A DNA stretch of 64,000 nt, taken from assembly GCA_020057405.1 (NCBI GenBank), contig JAGVFW010000014.1, positions 46,852 to 110,851 on the forward strand, written 5' to 3'. Of this stretch, positions 32,336 to 40,710 are shown piece by piece. The stretch comes from an archaeon. Its GTDB lineage: Archaea > Micrarchaeota > Micrarchaeia > Norongarragalinales > UBA97. Under the pieces are notes generated by a model. The model was not told where the DNA came from, did not search any database, and saw only the letters and a program-made list of their open reading frames with translations. The translations under genes were made by a program, and so were the position numbers. The number at the start of each line of letters is the position of its first letter. Positions within the stretch are counted from its first letter, which is position 1.

Positions 32336-32767
32336 ATGAGGAATCTCTTGCTTGGACTTTTCGCGGTTTTCCTGCTCGCAGGCTGCCTGGGTGACGGTGC
32401 GCAAGCCACGCCCACGCCCGTTGCAACTGTTGAGCCTACCCCGGTCCCTACTGTCGAGATTACGCCTCCGCCGGCCCCGACTGAAGCGCCAAGCGTTGAG
32501 CCCACGCCAGTTTATGAGGAGACCGACAAAGTCACTATAATCTATGGCGGATTTAGCCCGCAGTTCATCAAGGTTGCCGCTGGCACGAAAGTCACTTGGG
32601 AGAACCAGGAGTCTGCTCTGCACAGCGTCGACGCGGTTGACGGCTCGTTCACTTCAGGCTATATCGCCGGACGCCAGTCGTGGAGCTACACGTTTGACAC
32701 TGCAGGCACTTTTGAGTACACTGACGAGACTGCTGGTGGCAAGACCGGCACCGTAGTGGTGCAGTAA
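32336..32767 (+). CDS. Cupredoxin-like lipoprotein
   Basis: 143 residues. Signal peptide with lipobox LLAGC (Cys17), a Thr/Pro linker, then a plastocyanin/amicyanin-like domain: VTIIYGGFSPQFIKVAAGTK, VTWENQESALHSVDA, ending FEYTDETAGGKTGTVVVQ. The N-terminal copper His (ALHS) is present, but the usual C-terminal Cys-x-x-H-x-x-M loop is replaced by TDETAGGKTG, so a normal type 1 copper site is unlikely. It is exported and anchored to the outside of the membrane. The next lipoprotein gene starts at the very next base. Confidence 0.8.
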   Translation: MRNLLLGLFAVFLLAGCLGDGAQATPTPVATVEPTPVPTVEITPPPAPTEAPSVEPTPVYEETDKVTIIYGGFSPQFIKVAAGTKVTWENQESALHSVDAVDGSFTSGYIAGRQSWSYTFDTAGTFEYTDETAGGKTGTVVVQ

Positions 32768-33253
32768 ATGAAGTCACTTGCCCTCGTGCTCTTGGCCGCA
32801 GTCCTCCTCATGGGCTGCACGCAACCCGCGGCAACCCCGACGCCAGTCCCAACCGCAATTGCAACTCCAGTGCCGACGGTAATTGCAACGCCGGTTCCGA
32901 CTGTCGAGGCGACTGCGACGCCAACTCCGGCTCCGGAGTTTAAGGAATCTACCCTCAAGGACTTTACCACCGAGTGCAGCGGCAAGTACGCGCTTAGTGG
33001 CTTCATCAAGAAGGACGAAGTGCGGGAAGGCGGCAACATAAACCAGGGCGGCAACTTGACGAAAATGTGGATTGCTTACGATGGCGCAGGCGCTTTTGTA
33101 CCCCTCGCGGGCTACCCGCCGACAGTCAAGCCCAAGACCATTGACGCCAGCTCGAGTGTCGAGTACAACTACTACGGCGTAGCAGATCCCCACCCGACTT
33201 CAGAGTTCAAGTGCTGGCTTAGAATCGAGAAAATGGCCGACTCGACGGGCTAA
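32768..33253 (+). CDS. Lipoprotein with Thr/Pro linker, 161 aa
   Basis: Signal peptide and lipobox LLMGC (Cys17) followed by a TPVPT repeat linker and a domain of about 105 residues that I do not recognise. Two Cys (TTECSGKY and FKCWLRIE) may form a disulfide outside the cell. Its ATG directly follows the TAA of the cupredoxin-like gene, so the two are coexpressed and may work together at the surface. Confidence 0.75.
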   Translation: MKSLALVLLAAVLLMGCTQPAATPTPVPTAIATPVPTVIATPVPTVEATATPTPAPEFKESTLKDFTTECSGKYALSGFIKKDEVREGGNINQGGNLTKMWIAYDGAGAFVPLAGYPPTVKPKTIDASSSVEYNYYGVADPHPTSEFKCWLRIEKMADSTG

Positions 33254-33294
33254 CGCAACGGCTTTTAACTCTTCACGCCCTACTAATGCATTAT

Positions 33295-33390
33295 GGTGGG
33301 TCGGAAACTAGTTTTCCACCAATTCGGCGCTCGACGCGCCTTTAGCAGCAGTCTTTTTGGCAATTTGAACCCCTAGCGAGCCGCTTGGGG
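33295..33390 (+). promoter_or_regulatory. Structured leader of purine operon (three hairpins)
   Basis: Downstream of a TATA-like GGCTTTTAAC (about 33260) come three inverted repeats: 33295-33320 (GGTGG plus GGAAAC pairing with GTTTTCC plus CCACC), 33326-33340 (GGCGC/GCGCC, five-base loop) and 33370-33390 (CCCC plus AGCG pairing with CGCT plus GGGG). A T5 tract lies between the second and third. A 16-codon ORF and purB follow. Confidence 0.45.
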
Positions 33391-33406
33391 CAATTAGAGG
33401 GAGCAG

Positions 33407-33457
33407 ATGACGGCAAACGCGGAAAAAAGCGATTGGCGCCTGCTTCATGCGAGTTGA
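33407..33457 (+). CDS. 16-aa upstream ORF in purine operon leader
   Basis: ATG 33407 has a good ribosome site (GAGGGAG) and encodes MTANAEKSDWRLLHAS, stop TGA at 33455-33457. The stop lies seven bases before ATG 33465, the purB start I prefer, which has no ribosome site of its own. Termination-reinitiation coupling from this micro-ORF to purB is therefore plausible; a conserved peptide product is not implied. Confidence 0.4.
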   Translation: MTANAEKSDWRLLHAS

Positions 33458-33464
33458 ACTGCAC

Positions 33465-34817
33465 ATGTCCAGCCACCCGATTGACTACCGTTACGGAAGC
33501 AAGGAAATGCGGGCCGTTTGGGACGAGGAGCAGCGGCTTGACTACTATTTGAAGGTCGAGGCGGCCCTCGCCAGGGCCCTTGCCAAACTGGGCAAAATCC
33601 CGGCCCCCGCGGCAAAAGAGATTACTGGGAAGGCGGACTCCAAGCACGTCAAGCTCGCCCGCGTGCGCGCGATTGAGGCCGAGACCAAGCACGACGTCAT
33701 GGCCATGGTCAAGGCGCTCACGGAACAGTGCGGCGAGGCGGGCAAGTACGTCCACCTGACTGCAACTAGCTACGACATTGTCGACACGGCGCAAGCCATC
33801 CAACTCAAGGAAGGCCTCGGGATTCTAGTCAAAAAAGGCAAGAAACTGCTTGGCACGCTAGTCCACCAGGCGGAAAAGCACGCCGGCACGACGATGGTCG
33901 GCCGGACGCACGGCCAGCACGCCCTGCCAATAACTCTTGGCTTCAAGCTCGCCAACTACGCCGAAAAGCTGGGCAGTGGCATCCGCAACCTCGAGTGGGA
34001 CCGGGAAAACCTCGTTCAGGCCAAATTCTCTGGTGCAGTCGGCACTTACAGCGCGCAAACGCTTTACGAAATGAAGGGCACGTCTCTCGAGCAAGCCGTG
34101 ATGAAGGAGCTCGGCTTGACCCCAGCGCCAATCAGCACGCAAGTCGTGGCGCGCGAGAACATCGCCCGCATTGTCGCCGACATGGCGGTTGTCGCAGGCA
34201 GCCTCGAGCAGATGGCAAAGGAAGTGAGGAACTTGCAGCGCACCGAGATTGGCGAACTGGGCGAGCCTTTTGGCAAGAGCCAAGTCGGGTCAAGCACGAT
34301 GGCGCAAAAGAAGAACCCCGTTGACTGCGAGAACGTGTGCGCCAACGCGCGCGTCGTGCGCAGCTGCGTGGCGGTTGCACTAGAAAACATTGCACTCGAG
34401 CACGAGCGGGACTTGACTAACAGCGCAAGCGAGCGGAGCATGCTGCCAACCGCGTTCATTCTTTTAGACGACATGCTGGATAGGATGGAAGGGGTGATGG
34501 CCGGGCTTGTTGTCAATGAGGAGCAAATGCGCTACAATTTGGGCCTCACCCGCGGGGCAATCATGGCGGAAGCGCTCATCACGCACCTCGTCAAGAAGGG
34601 CATCGGCAGGCAGGACGCCCACGAGCTCATGCGCATTGCCTCGCAAAAGGCCATCCGCGAGGGCCGGGACTTGAAGGAAGTGATTTTGGAGGACAAAATC
34701 GCGATGAATACGTTTTCTGAACAAGAGTTGGCTGAGCTTCTTGATTACTCCAACTACACGGGCCAGGCAATCGAGAAGACGAAGGAAATCATCAACAAGT
34801 GGGGAAAGTGGGCATGA
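33465..34817 (+). CDS. purB: Adenylosuccinate lyase
   Basis: Cleaves SAICAR to AICAR and adenylosuccinate to AMP, both releasing fumarate. The fumarase-superfamily signature reads GSSTMAQKKNP; TSYDIVDTAQA and VGRTHGQHALPITLG supply the active-site His and Thr. The track starts at ATG 33447, but MSSHPIDYRYGS at 33465 matches the usual family N-terminus. 450 residues. First gene of an eleven-gene purine operon, overlapping purM by ATGA. Confidence 0.95.
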   Translation: MSSHPIDYRYGSKEMRAVWDEEQRLDYYLKVEAALARALAKLGKIPAPAAKEITGKADSKHVKLARVRAIEAETKHDVMAMVKALTEQCGEAGKYVHLTATSYDIVDTAQAIQLKEGLGILVKKGKKLLGTLVHQAEKHAGTTMVGRTHGQHALPITLGFKLANYAEKLGSGIRNLEWDRENLVQAKFSGAVGTYSAQTLYEMKGTSLEQAVMKELGLTPAPISTQVVARENIARIVADMAVVAGSLEQMAKEVRNLQRTEIGELGEPFGKSQVGSSTMAQKKNPVDCENVCANARVVRSCVAVALENIALEHERDLTNSASERSMLPTAFILLDDMLDRMEGVMAGLVVNEEQMRYNLGLTRGAIMAEALITHLVKKGIGRQDAHELMRIASQKAIREGRDLKEVILEDKIAMNTFSEQELAELLDYSNYTGQAIEKTKEIINKWGKWA

Positions 34818-35839
34818 AAGGACTTGACTACGAGAGTGCCGGCATCAGGGGCCTTGGGAAAGACAAGAGCCGCAAGAACTTTGAACTCCTTGAAGCCAGC
34901 CACAAGTTTGCAAAAGGCCCGCTTCTGCAACTGCCTTTCAACACGCTTTACCCCGTCGGGGGCAGCCTATACCACACCAAGTGCAGCGACGGCGTTGGCA
35001 CTAAAGTGCTCTTGGCCGAACTGGCTGGCAAGCACGACACCATCGGCATCGACGCGGTCGCCATGGTCGCAAACGACTGCATCCGCTGCGGGGCAACGCC
35101 GCTTGCGCTAACTAACACCATTGACGCGACCGACCCGAGCGAGAGCCTCGTAAGCGAGCTGATGACGGGACTTCTGGAGGGCGCGATGCAGGCGCAAGTT
35201 CCCATGGTTGCCGGAGAGACCGCCAGCCTGCCCGACATTTTCAAGGCAGGCTACATCGTCAACTGCGACATTGTTGGCGAGGTGGCGGCAAACGACGTGA
35301 TTGACGGCAAGTCGGTTGCAAAAGGCGATTGCATCATTGGCCTGCGCTCAAGCGGGCTGCACTCTAACGGAATCACGCTTGCACGAAAGGCGTTGTTCAA
35401 GAAGTGGGGCGGAAAATACGATGCAATGACTAAGCCACCGGGCATGGAGCGCGAACTTGTGCTAGAGTGCCTCGAGCCGACCAAAATCTACGTCAAGGAA
35501 TTCGCTGCCTTGCGAAAGAAAGTCAGGGTCAAGGCCGCAGTGCACATCACCGGCGACGCTTACGCGAAATTCAGCCACTTGGGGGCGCCCCTTGGTTTTG
35601 AGTTTGACCACTTCGAGCCCCAGGAGATTTTCTTCACCATCCAAAAGGCAGGCAACGTAAGCAGCCAGGAGATGTTCAAGCGGTTCAACATGGGCTGGGG
35701 TTTTGCGGTAATCGTCGCCGAGGCGGATGTCGGGGGGGCGCTAAAGGCGCTTGGGAAAGACGCGGCGCAAATCGGCCGCGTGACAGACTCCCGAAAGGTC
35801 ATAATTAACTACAAGAAAAAAGAATTGAGGATAAGGTAA
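34814..35839 (+). CDS. purM: Phosphoribosylformylglycinamidine cyclo-ligase (AIR synthetase)
   Basis: ATP-dependent ring closure of FGAM to AIR. Same fold as PurL: DYESAGIRGLGKDK at the N-terminus, CSDGVGTKVLLAEL, GIDAVAMVANDCIRCGATPL, GETASLPDIF, GLRSSGLHSNGITLARK, and HITGDAYAKFSHL. 341 residues from ATG 34814, which overlaps the purB stop; the GTG at 34799 in the track is within purB. Confidence 0.95.
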   Translation: MKGLDYESAGIRGLGKDKSRKNFELLEASHKFAKGPLLQLPFNTLYPVGGSLYHTKCSDGVGTKVLLAELAGKHDTIGIDAVAMVANDCIRCGATPLALTNTIDATDPSESLVSELMTGLLEGAMQAQVPMVAGETASLPDIFKAGYIVNCDIVGEVAANDVIDGKSVAKGDCIIGLRSSGLHSNGITLARKALFKKWGGKYDAMTKPPGMERELVLECLEPTKIYVKEFAALRKKVRVKAAVHITGDAYAKFSHLGAPLGFEFDHFEPQEIFFTIQKAGNVSSQEMFKRFNMGWGFAVIVAEADVGGALKALGKDAAQIGRVTDSRKVIINYKKKELRIR

Positions 35840-35846
35840 TCGGGCG

Positions 35847-36734
35847 ATGAAGGGAATTTCAAGAACTGAACTGCCGGGGCTAAGGCTCTTCAAGCGCGGC
35901 AAAGTGCGCGACGTCTACGACTTGGGCGACTCGCTTCTCTTCGTCGCTACCGACAGGGTGAGCGTCTACGACGTCGTGCTCCCGACACCCATTCCCGGCA
36001 AGGGCGCGATTTTGACGCAAATGAGCAACTTCTGGTTCGAGAAGACAAAAAGCATTTGCGAAAACCACTTGCTTGAGACGAAGTGGGAAAAAATGCCGAC
36101 TCAAATAACCGCCTTTCCCGAACTAAAGGGCCGAAGCGCGATTGTGAAGAAGACGGCAGTCTTTCCGGTCGAGTGCGTTGTGAGGGGCTACATCGCGGGG
36201 AGCGGCTGGAGCGATTATAAGAAGACGGGCGAAGTTTGCGGCATCCCGCTTGCGGCCGGGCTAAAGGAAAGCGAAAAGCTCGCCGAACCCATTTTCACCC
36301 CGGCGACGAAAGCCGAGACTGGCCACGACGAGAACATTTCCTTCGAACGCGCGTGCGAGATTGCGGGCAAGCCCGAGATGGAGGCCCTGCGCGAACTAAG
36401 CATCCGCATTTACACTATGGCCGAAGCGCACGCGCGGGAACATGGCGTCATCATTGCAGACACTAAATTCGAATTCGGCATGCTTAACGGGAAAATCACC
36501 CTCATTGACGAAGTGCTGACCCCCGACAGCTCAAGATTCTGGCCCGCTGAAGACTACCACACCGGCGGCGGGCAAAAGAGTTTTGACAAGCAATTCGTGC
36601 GGGACTACGCCGCAAGCACGGGATGGGACAAGACCCCGCCCGGGCCGAACTTGCCTGCGGAAGTTGTCGAGCAGACGCGAGCGAAGTACGAACTAGCATT
36701 TGAGAGAATTACTGGAAGAAAGTTCGAGGAGTAA
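35847..36734 (+). CDS. purC: SAICAR synthetase
   Basis: Joins aspartate to CAIR using ATP. Family blocks: LFKRGKVRDVYDLGDSLLFV, DRVSVYDVVLPTPIPGKG, ECVVRGYIAGSGWSDYKKTG, DTKFEFGMLNGKITLIDEVL and TPDSSRFWP. At 295 residues it resembles the longer PurC type. Substrate CAIR would need PurE (or PurE/PurK), which is not encoded in this window. Confidence 0.96.
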   Translation: MKGISRTELPGLRLFKRGKVRDVYDLGDSLLFVATDRVSVYDVVLPTPIPGKGAILTQMSNFWFEKTKSICENHLLETKWEKMPTQITAFPELKGRSAIVKKTAVFPVECVVRGYIAGSGWSDYKKTGEVCGIPLAAGLKESEKLAEPIFTPATKAETGHDENISFERACEIAGKPEMEALRELSIRIYTMAEAHAREHGVIIADTKFEFGMLNGKITLIDEVLTPDSSRFWPAEDYHTGGGQKSFDKQFVRDYAASTGWDKTPPGPNLPAEVVEQTRAKYELAFERITGRKFEE

Positions 36735-36738
36735 AAAG

Positions 36739-39705
36739 ATGACACACCGAATCGAAGTTGCATTCAAGCCCGGAGTCAAGGACGCGCTAGGCGAACGCAC
36801 TGCCAAAAAAGTCCACGACGACGTCCACCTAACCGTTAATGGAGTCAGGACGGTTGAAATCTACCTCATCGAGGACAACCTGAACTCCAAGCACCTCGAC
36901 TTGGTTGCGAAGGAAGTGTTTGCGGACGCGATTGTCAACGACTGGGCCGTAGACCGCCCGATTGCGAAGAAAACCGACTTTGACTACATCATCGAAGTCG
37001 GCTACCTGCCGGGTGTTACCGACAATGTCGGCCACACTGCAAAGGAAGCGATTGAAGATGCGATTGGCCGCAAACTGAAAGGCGGCGTTTTCTCGGCAAG
37101 GCAATATCTTGTCAGGGGCATCCGCGCGACCGCGCAGGCTGAAGCTATTGTCAAGGGACTTTTGGCAAACCCGCTAATCGAACGCTGGCAAATCAAGTCG
37201 TCGCAAGAGTGGGATGAGAAGCGCGGGTTTGGGAACACGCTCCCGACAGTGCGGCTTGAAGAGCAGGCCGAGAAAGTCAAGGAAGTCAGGGTAATTGAAG
37301 CCAGTGACGACGGCCTGGCGATTTTGAGCCGCAACATGTCCCTCGCCTTAAGCCGCGACGAGATGAAGGTGATTCGGGATTACTTTGCCCTCGGCCGGGT
37401 GAGAAACGAGCGCAAGAAGCACAAGCTTCCCGAGAACCCTACTGACGTTGAGCTTGAGGCAATTGCGCAAACCTGGAGCGAGCACTGCAAGCACAAGATA
37501 TTCAATGCGCAAATCGAGTACGACGAGAATGGCAAGTCGCGCAAGGTTAACTCGCTCTTCAAGACTTATGTGCGGGGTGCGACCGCGCAAACGAAAAAAC
37601 CGTGGCTGGTGAGCGTCTTTACCGACAACGCCGGCATCATCGAGTTTAACGACGAATGGAACCTGGCGGTAAAGGTCGAGACGCACAACGCGCCAAGCGC
37701 CCTTGACCCGTACGGCGGGGCACTGACGGGCATTGTCGGAGTCAACCGCGACATCATGGGCGCCGGCTTGGGCGCAAAGCTTCTCTTCAACACCGACGTG
37801 TTCTGCTTCGCACCACCAGACGCAAAGAGCGCCTCAGGCGTACTCCCGCCAAAGAGGATTGCTGAAGGCGTGCGCAAGGGCGTTGCAGACGGCGGGAACA
37901 AGACTGGCGTGCCCACCGTGAATGGAGCTATTGTTTTTGACGAGCGCTTCCTGTACCGGCCACTCGTTTACTGCGGGACTGGCGGGATGCTGCCAAAGAA
38001 GGCGGCCGGCAGGGCGACGCACAAGAAGGAAGTCGCAAACGGCGATTTGATAGTCATGGTCGGCGGCCGCATTGGAAAAGACGGCATCCACGGGGCGACA
38101 ATGTCGTCAATGCACATCGACGCGCACTCTCCCGCAAGCGCAGTGCAGTTGGGCGATCCCATTACGCAAAAACGCATGGCCGACTTCCTGCTTGAAGCGC
38201 GCGACGCCGGGCTCTACACCGCAATTACTGACAACGGCGCTGGCGGACTCTCGAGCAGCGTTGGGGAAATGGCGCAGCTAAGCGGCGGGTTCGAGCTGCA
38301 CTTGGAAAAGGCACCCGCCAAGTACGCAGGACTCCTGCCTTGGGAGATTCTCGTGAGCGAGGCGCAGGAGCGCATGACTGTTGCCGTACCGCCGGCGAAG
38401 ATGCCGGAATTTGAGAAACTTGCTGCAAAGCACGGCGTTGAGGCAACGGCCTTGGGCAAGTTTACAAAGAGCGGAAAGTTCCACTGCCTCTACAACGGCA
38501 AGACTGTCGCGCTTTTGGACATGGCGTTTCTCCACGAGGGCGTGCCGCAGCTAAAGCTTCGGGCCAAGTGGTCACCGACGGCAGCGGTTGAAGCGCAGGT
38601 GCACGAGGCTGGCGACTTGACTGAATCGCTGAAAAAAGTCCTCGCTAGGTACAACGTGTGCTCGAAAGAGTATGTTGTGCGCCAGTACGACCACGAAGTG
38701 CAGGGCGGCAGCGTAGTCAAGCCCCTGACTGGAGCGGAGAACGACGGGCCAAGCGACGCCGGCGTGCTGCGGCCCATTTTGTCTGGTTTTGGGGGAATTG
38801 CGGTCGCGAACGGCATTTGCCCCAAGTTCGGGGACTCCGACGCTTACGTGATGGCCGCAAATGCCGTTGACGAGGCGGCAAGAAATTGCGTTGCAGTCGG
38901 GGGCAACATCGAGCACATGGCCGCCCTAGACAACTTTAGCTGGTGCGACCCGCTTCCCGCAATCAACAACACTGATGCGGCCAACAAGTTAGGCGCGCTA
39001 ATCCGGGCCTGCGAGGGCCTGCACGACGCTTGCGTGGCTTACGGCATTCCCCTCATCAGCGGGAAGGACAGCATGAAGAACGATTTCATCATGGCCGACG
39101 GGAAACGAAAGAGCATTCCCCCGACTCTGCTCGTCACTGCAGTTGCCAAAGTCAATGACGTGAGAAAAGCAGTGACTATGGATGTCAAGAAGCCGGGCGA
39201 CGTGGTCTACATTGCAGGGGAGACGCGAAACGAGCTTGGCGCAAGCGAGTACTACGCAATGCAGGTCGAGAGTGGCGGTAAGACGCCCGTGCCGGACTTC
39301 AAGCGCAACCTTCGGCTCTACAAGGCGATGTCTAAAGCAATTGCAGCCGGGCTTGTCCGCAGCTGCCACGACGCCAGTGACGGCGGGCTTGCGGCTGCGC
39401 TTGCCGAAAGCGCTTTTGCGGGCGGACTCGGGTTAAAAGTTGACTTAAAGGGCGTGCCGAGAAATATTGACATCAAGAACTCGGCCGAACTGCTTTTCAG
39501 CGAAAGTGCGGGGCGGTTCGTAATCACTGTTGCAAAAGAGCACGCCAAGGAATTCGAAAAGCATATGGCGGGCAATGCCGTTGCCGCGGTCGGTGGAGTG
39601 ACTGCCGATGGCATTCTTGAAGTGGCGGGCATTGACGGAAGCACGGCGCTAAAGGCGCCCATTGCGGAGTTGAAGCAGGCATGGCAAGGACCATTAGGAA
39701 AATAG
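36739..39705 (+). CDS. purL: FGAM synthetase with fused PurS-like repeats (PurS-PurS-PurL)
   Basis: Makes FGAM from FGAR, ATP and ammonia delivered by PurQ. Residues 1 to about 165 contain two PurS-like repeats (HRIEVAFKPGVKDALGERTA and DYIIEVGYLPGVTDNVGHTA), where most archaea have a separate 85-residue PurS. The PurL synthetase body follows, with TWSEHCKHKIF, VKVETHNAPSALDPYGGALT and a second half ending before a glutaminase domain would begin. The total of 988 residues equals large PurL without its glutaminase. The GAGGAG site sets ATG 36739; the track start is inside purC. Confidence 0.93.
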   Translation: MTHRIEVAFKPGVKDALGERTAKKVHDDVHLTVNGVRTVEIYLIEDNLNSKHLDLVAKEVFADAIVNDWAVDRPIAKKTDFDYIIEVGYLPGVTDNVGHTAKEAIEDAIGRKLKGGVFSARQYLVRGIRATAQAEAIVKGLLANPLIERWQIKSSQEWDEKRGFGNTLPTVRLEEQAEKVKEVRVIEASDDGLAILSRNMSLALSRDEMKVIRDYFALGRVRNERKKHKLPENPTDVELEAIAQTWSEHCKHKIFNAQIEYDENGKSRKVNSLFKTYVRGATAQTKKPWLVSVFTDNAGIIEFNDEWNLAVKVETHNAPSALDPYGGALTGIVGVNRDIMGAGLGAKLLFNTDVFCFAPPDAKSASGVLPPKRIAEGVRKGVADGGNKTGVPTVNGAIVFDERFLYRPLVYCGTGGMLPKKAAGRATHKKEVANGDLIVMVGGRIGKDGIHGATMSSMHIDAHSPASAVQLGDPITQKRMADFLLEARDAGLYTAITDNGAGGLSSSVGEMAQLSGGFELHLEKAPAKYAGLLPWEILVSEAQERMTVAVPPAKMPEFEKLAAKHGVEATALGKFTKSGKFHCLYNGKTVALLDMAFLHEGVPQLKLRAKWSPTAAVEAQVHEAGDLTESLKKVLARYNVCSKEYVVRQYDHEVQGGSVVKPLTGAENDGPSDAGVLRPILSGFGGIAVANGICPKFGDSDAYVMAANAVDEAARNCVAVGGNIEHMAALDNFSWCDPLPAINNTDAANKLGALIRACEGLHDACVAYGIPLISGKDSMKNDFIMADGKRKSIPPTLLVTAVAKVNDVRKAVTMDVKKPGDVVYIAGETRNELGASEYYAMQVESGGKTPVPDFKRNLRLYKAMSKAIAAGLVRSCHDASDGGLAAALAESAFAGGLGLKVDLKGVPRNIDIKNSAELLFSESAGRFVITVAKEHAKEFEKHMAGNAVAAVGGVTADGILEVAGIDGSTALKAPIAELKQAWQGPLGK

Positions 39706-40700
39706 TCAAGCACAAGAAAACGGGGCCCCGGATGCCAAAGGCAAAGGCCAAAATAAGGGAAAAAATCAAGCCAAAGAAAAAAATCGCAGTCAAAAAGCAG
39801 GTAAAGAAAATGGCGCAAAAACAAACTAAACCGGCAGTAAAGAAGCAAAAGCCGGCCCCGGTCGAAAGCAAGCCCGTAGTCCTACTACCCCGCGTCAGGC
39901 GCGGGGACGGGAAAGTGAGGGCGTGCGTGCTTTACGGCTTTGGGATAAACTGCGATTACGAGACTGCGCATGCTTTTGCATCTGCGGGAGCCATTGGCGA
40001 GCGCGTGCACGTCAACGACCTCATCACGGGCGCAAGAACGCTGAGGGAATTTGAGATACTGGCGTTTCCGGGCGGGTTTAGCTTTGGCGACGACCTTGGA
40101 AGCGGCAAAGTGCTTGCCAACAAGTTCAAGTTCCACCTCCAAGACGAGTTGCAGCAGTTCGTAAAGGACGGCATGCTGGTTGCAGGAATTTGCAACGGCT
40201 TCCAGTCAATTGCCAAGCTCGGGCTCCTGCCGGCCTTCGCAGGCCACTACAAGGAGCAGACGACCACGCTCACTTTCAACGATTCAAGCCGCTTTGAAGA
40301 CAGGTGGGTGCGCCTGGCGTTTGACAAGAAGAACCCGTGCGTGTGGACCAAGGGCATCGAGCGCATGTACCTGCCCGTGAGGCACGGCGAGGGCAAGTTC
40401 GCAGCAAGCGAATTGATGCTAAAGAAGCTGGACGAGAGGCATTTGGCGGTTGCAAAGTACGCTGACTCCAAATGGAAGCCGACGATGGAGTATCCCGACA
40501 ACCCAAACGGTTCGATGCACTCTATTGCCGCCGCCTGCGACGAGACGGGGCGGGTGTTCGGGATAATGCCGCACCCCGAGGCGTTTACCGACGAGACGAA
40601 CCACCCGCGCTGGACGCGGGGGTCTGCCCACGAGGAAAACGGGCTCGGGCTGCAAGTGTTTGAAAACGCGGTGAAGTACGCGCGCGAAAAATTGATTTGA
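39681..40700 (+). CDS. purQ: FGAM synthase glutaminase subunit with Lys-rich N-terminal extension
   Basis: Class I glutaminase supplying ammonia to PurL. The catalytic Cys is in AGICNGFQSIAKLG and the His/Glu in MPHPEAFTD; FPGGFSFGDDLGSGKV is typical of PurQ. Residues 1 to about 72 are a Lys/Pro-rich tail (KIREKIKPKKKIAVKKQVKK) not part of the enzyme fold. ATG 39681 overlaps purL by 25 bases; ATG 39810 behind AGGTAA is an alternative that would shorten the tail. Confidence 0.93.
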   Translation: MARTIRKIVKHKKTGPRMPKAKAKIREKIKPKKKIAVKKQVKKMAQKQTKPAVKKQKPAPVESKPVVLLPRVRRGDGKVRACVLYGFGINCDYETAHAFASAGAIGERVHVNDLITGARTLREFEILAFPGGFSFGDDLGSGKVLANKFKFHLQDELQQFVKDGMLVAGICNGFQSIAKLGLLPAFAGHYKEQTTTLTFNDSSRFEDRWVRLAFDKKNPCVWTKGIERMYLPVRHGEGKFAASELMLKKLDERHLAVAKYADSKWKPTMEYPDNPNGSMHSIAAACDETGRVFGIMPHPEAFTDETNHPRWTRGSAHEENGLGLQVFENAVKYAREKLI

Positions 40701-40710
40701 AAGGTGTGGA

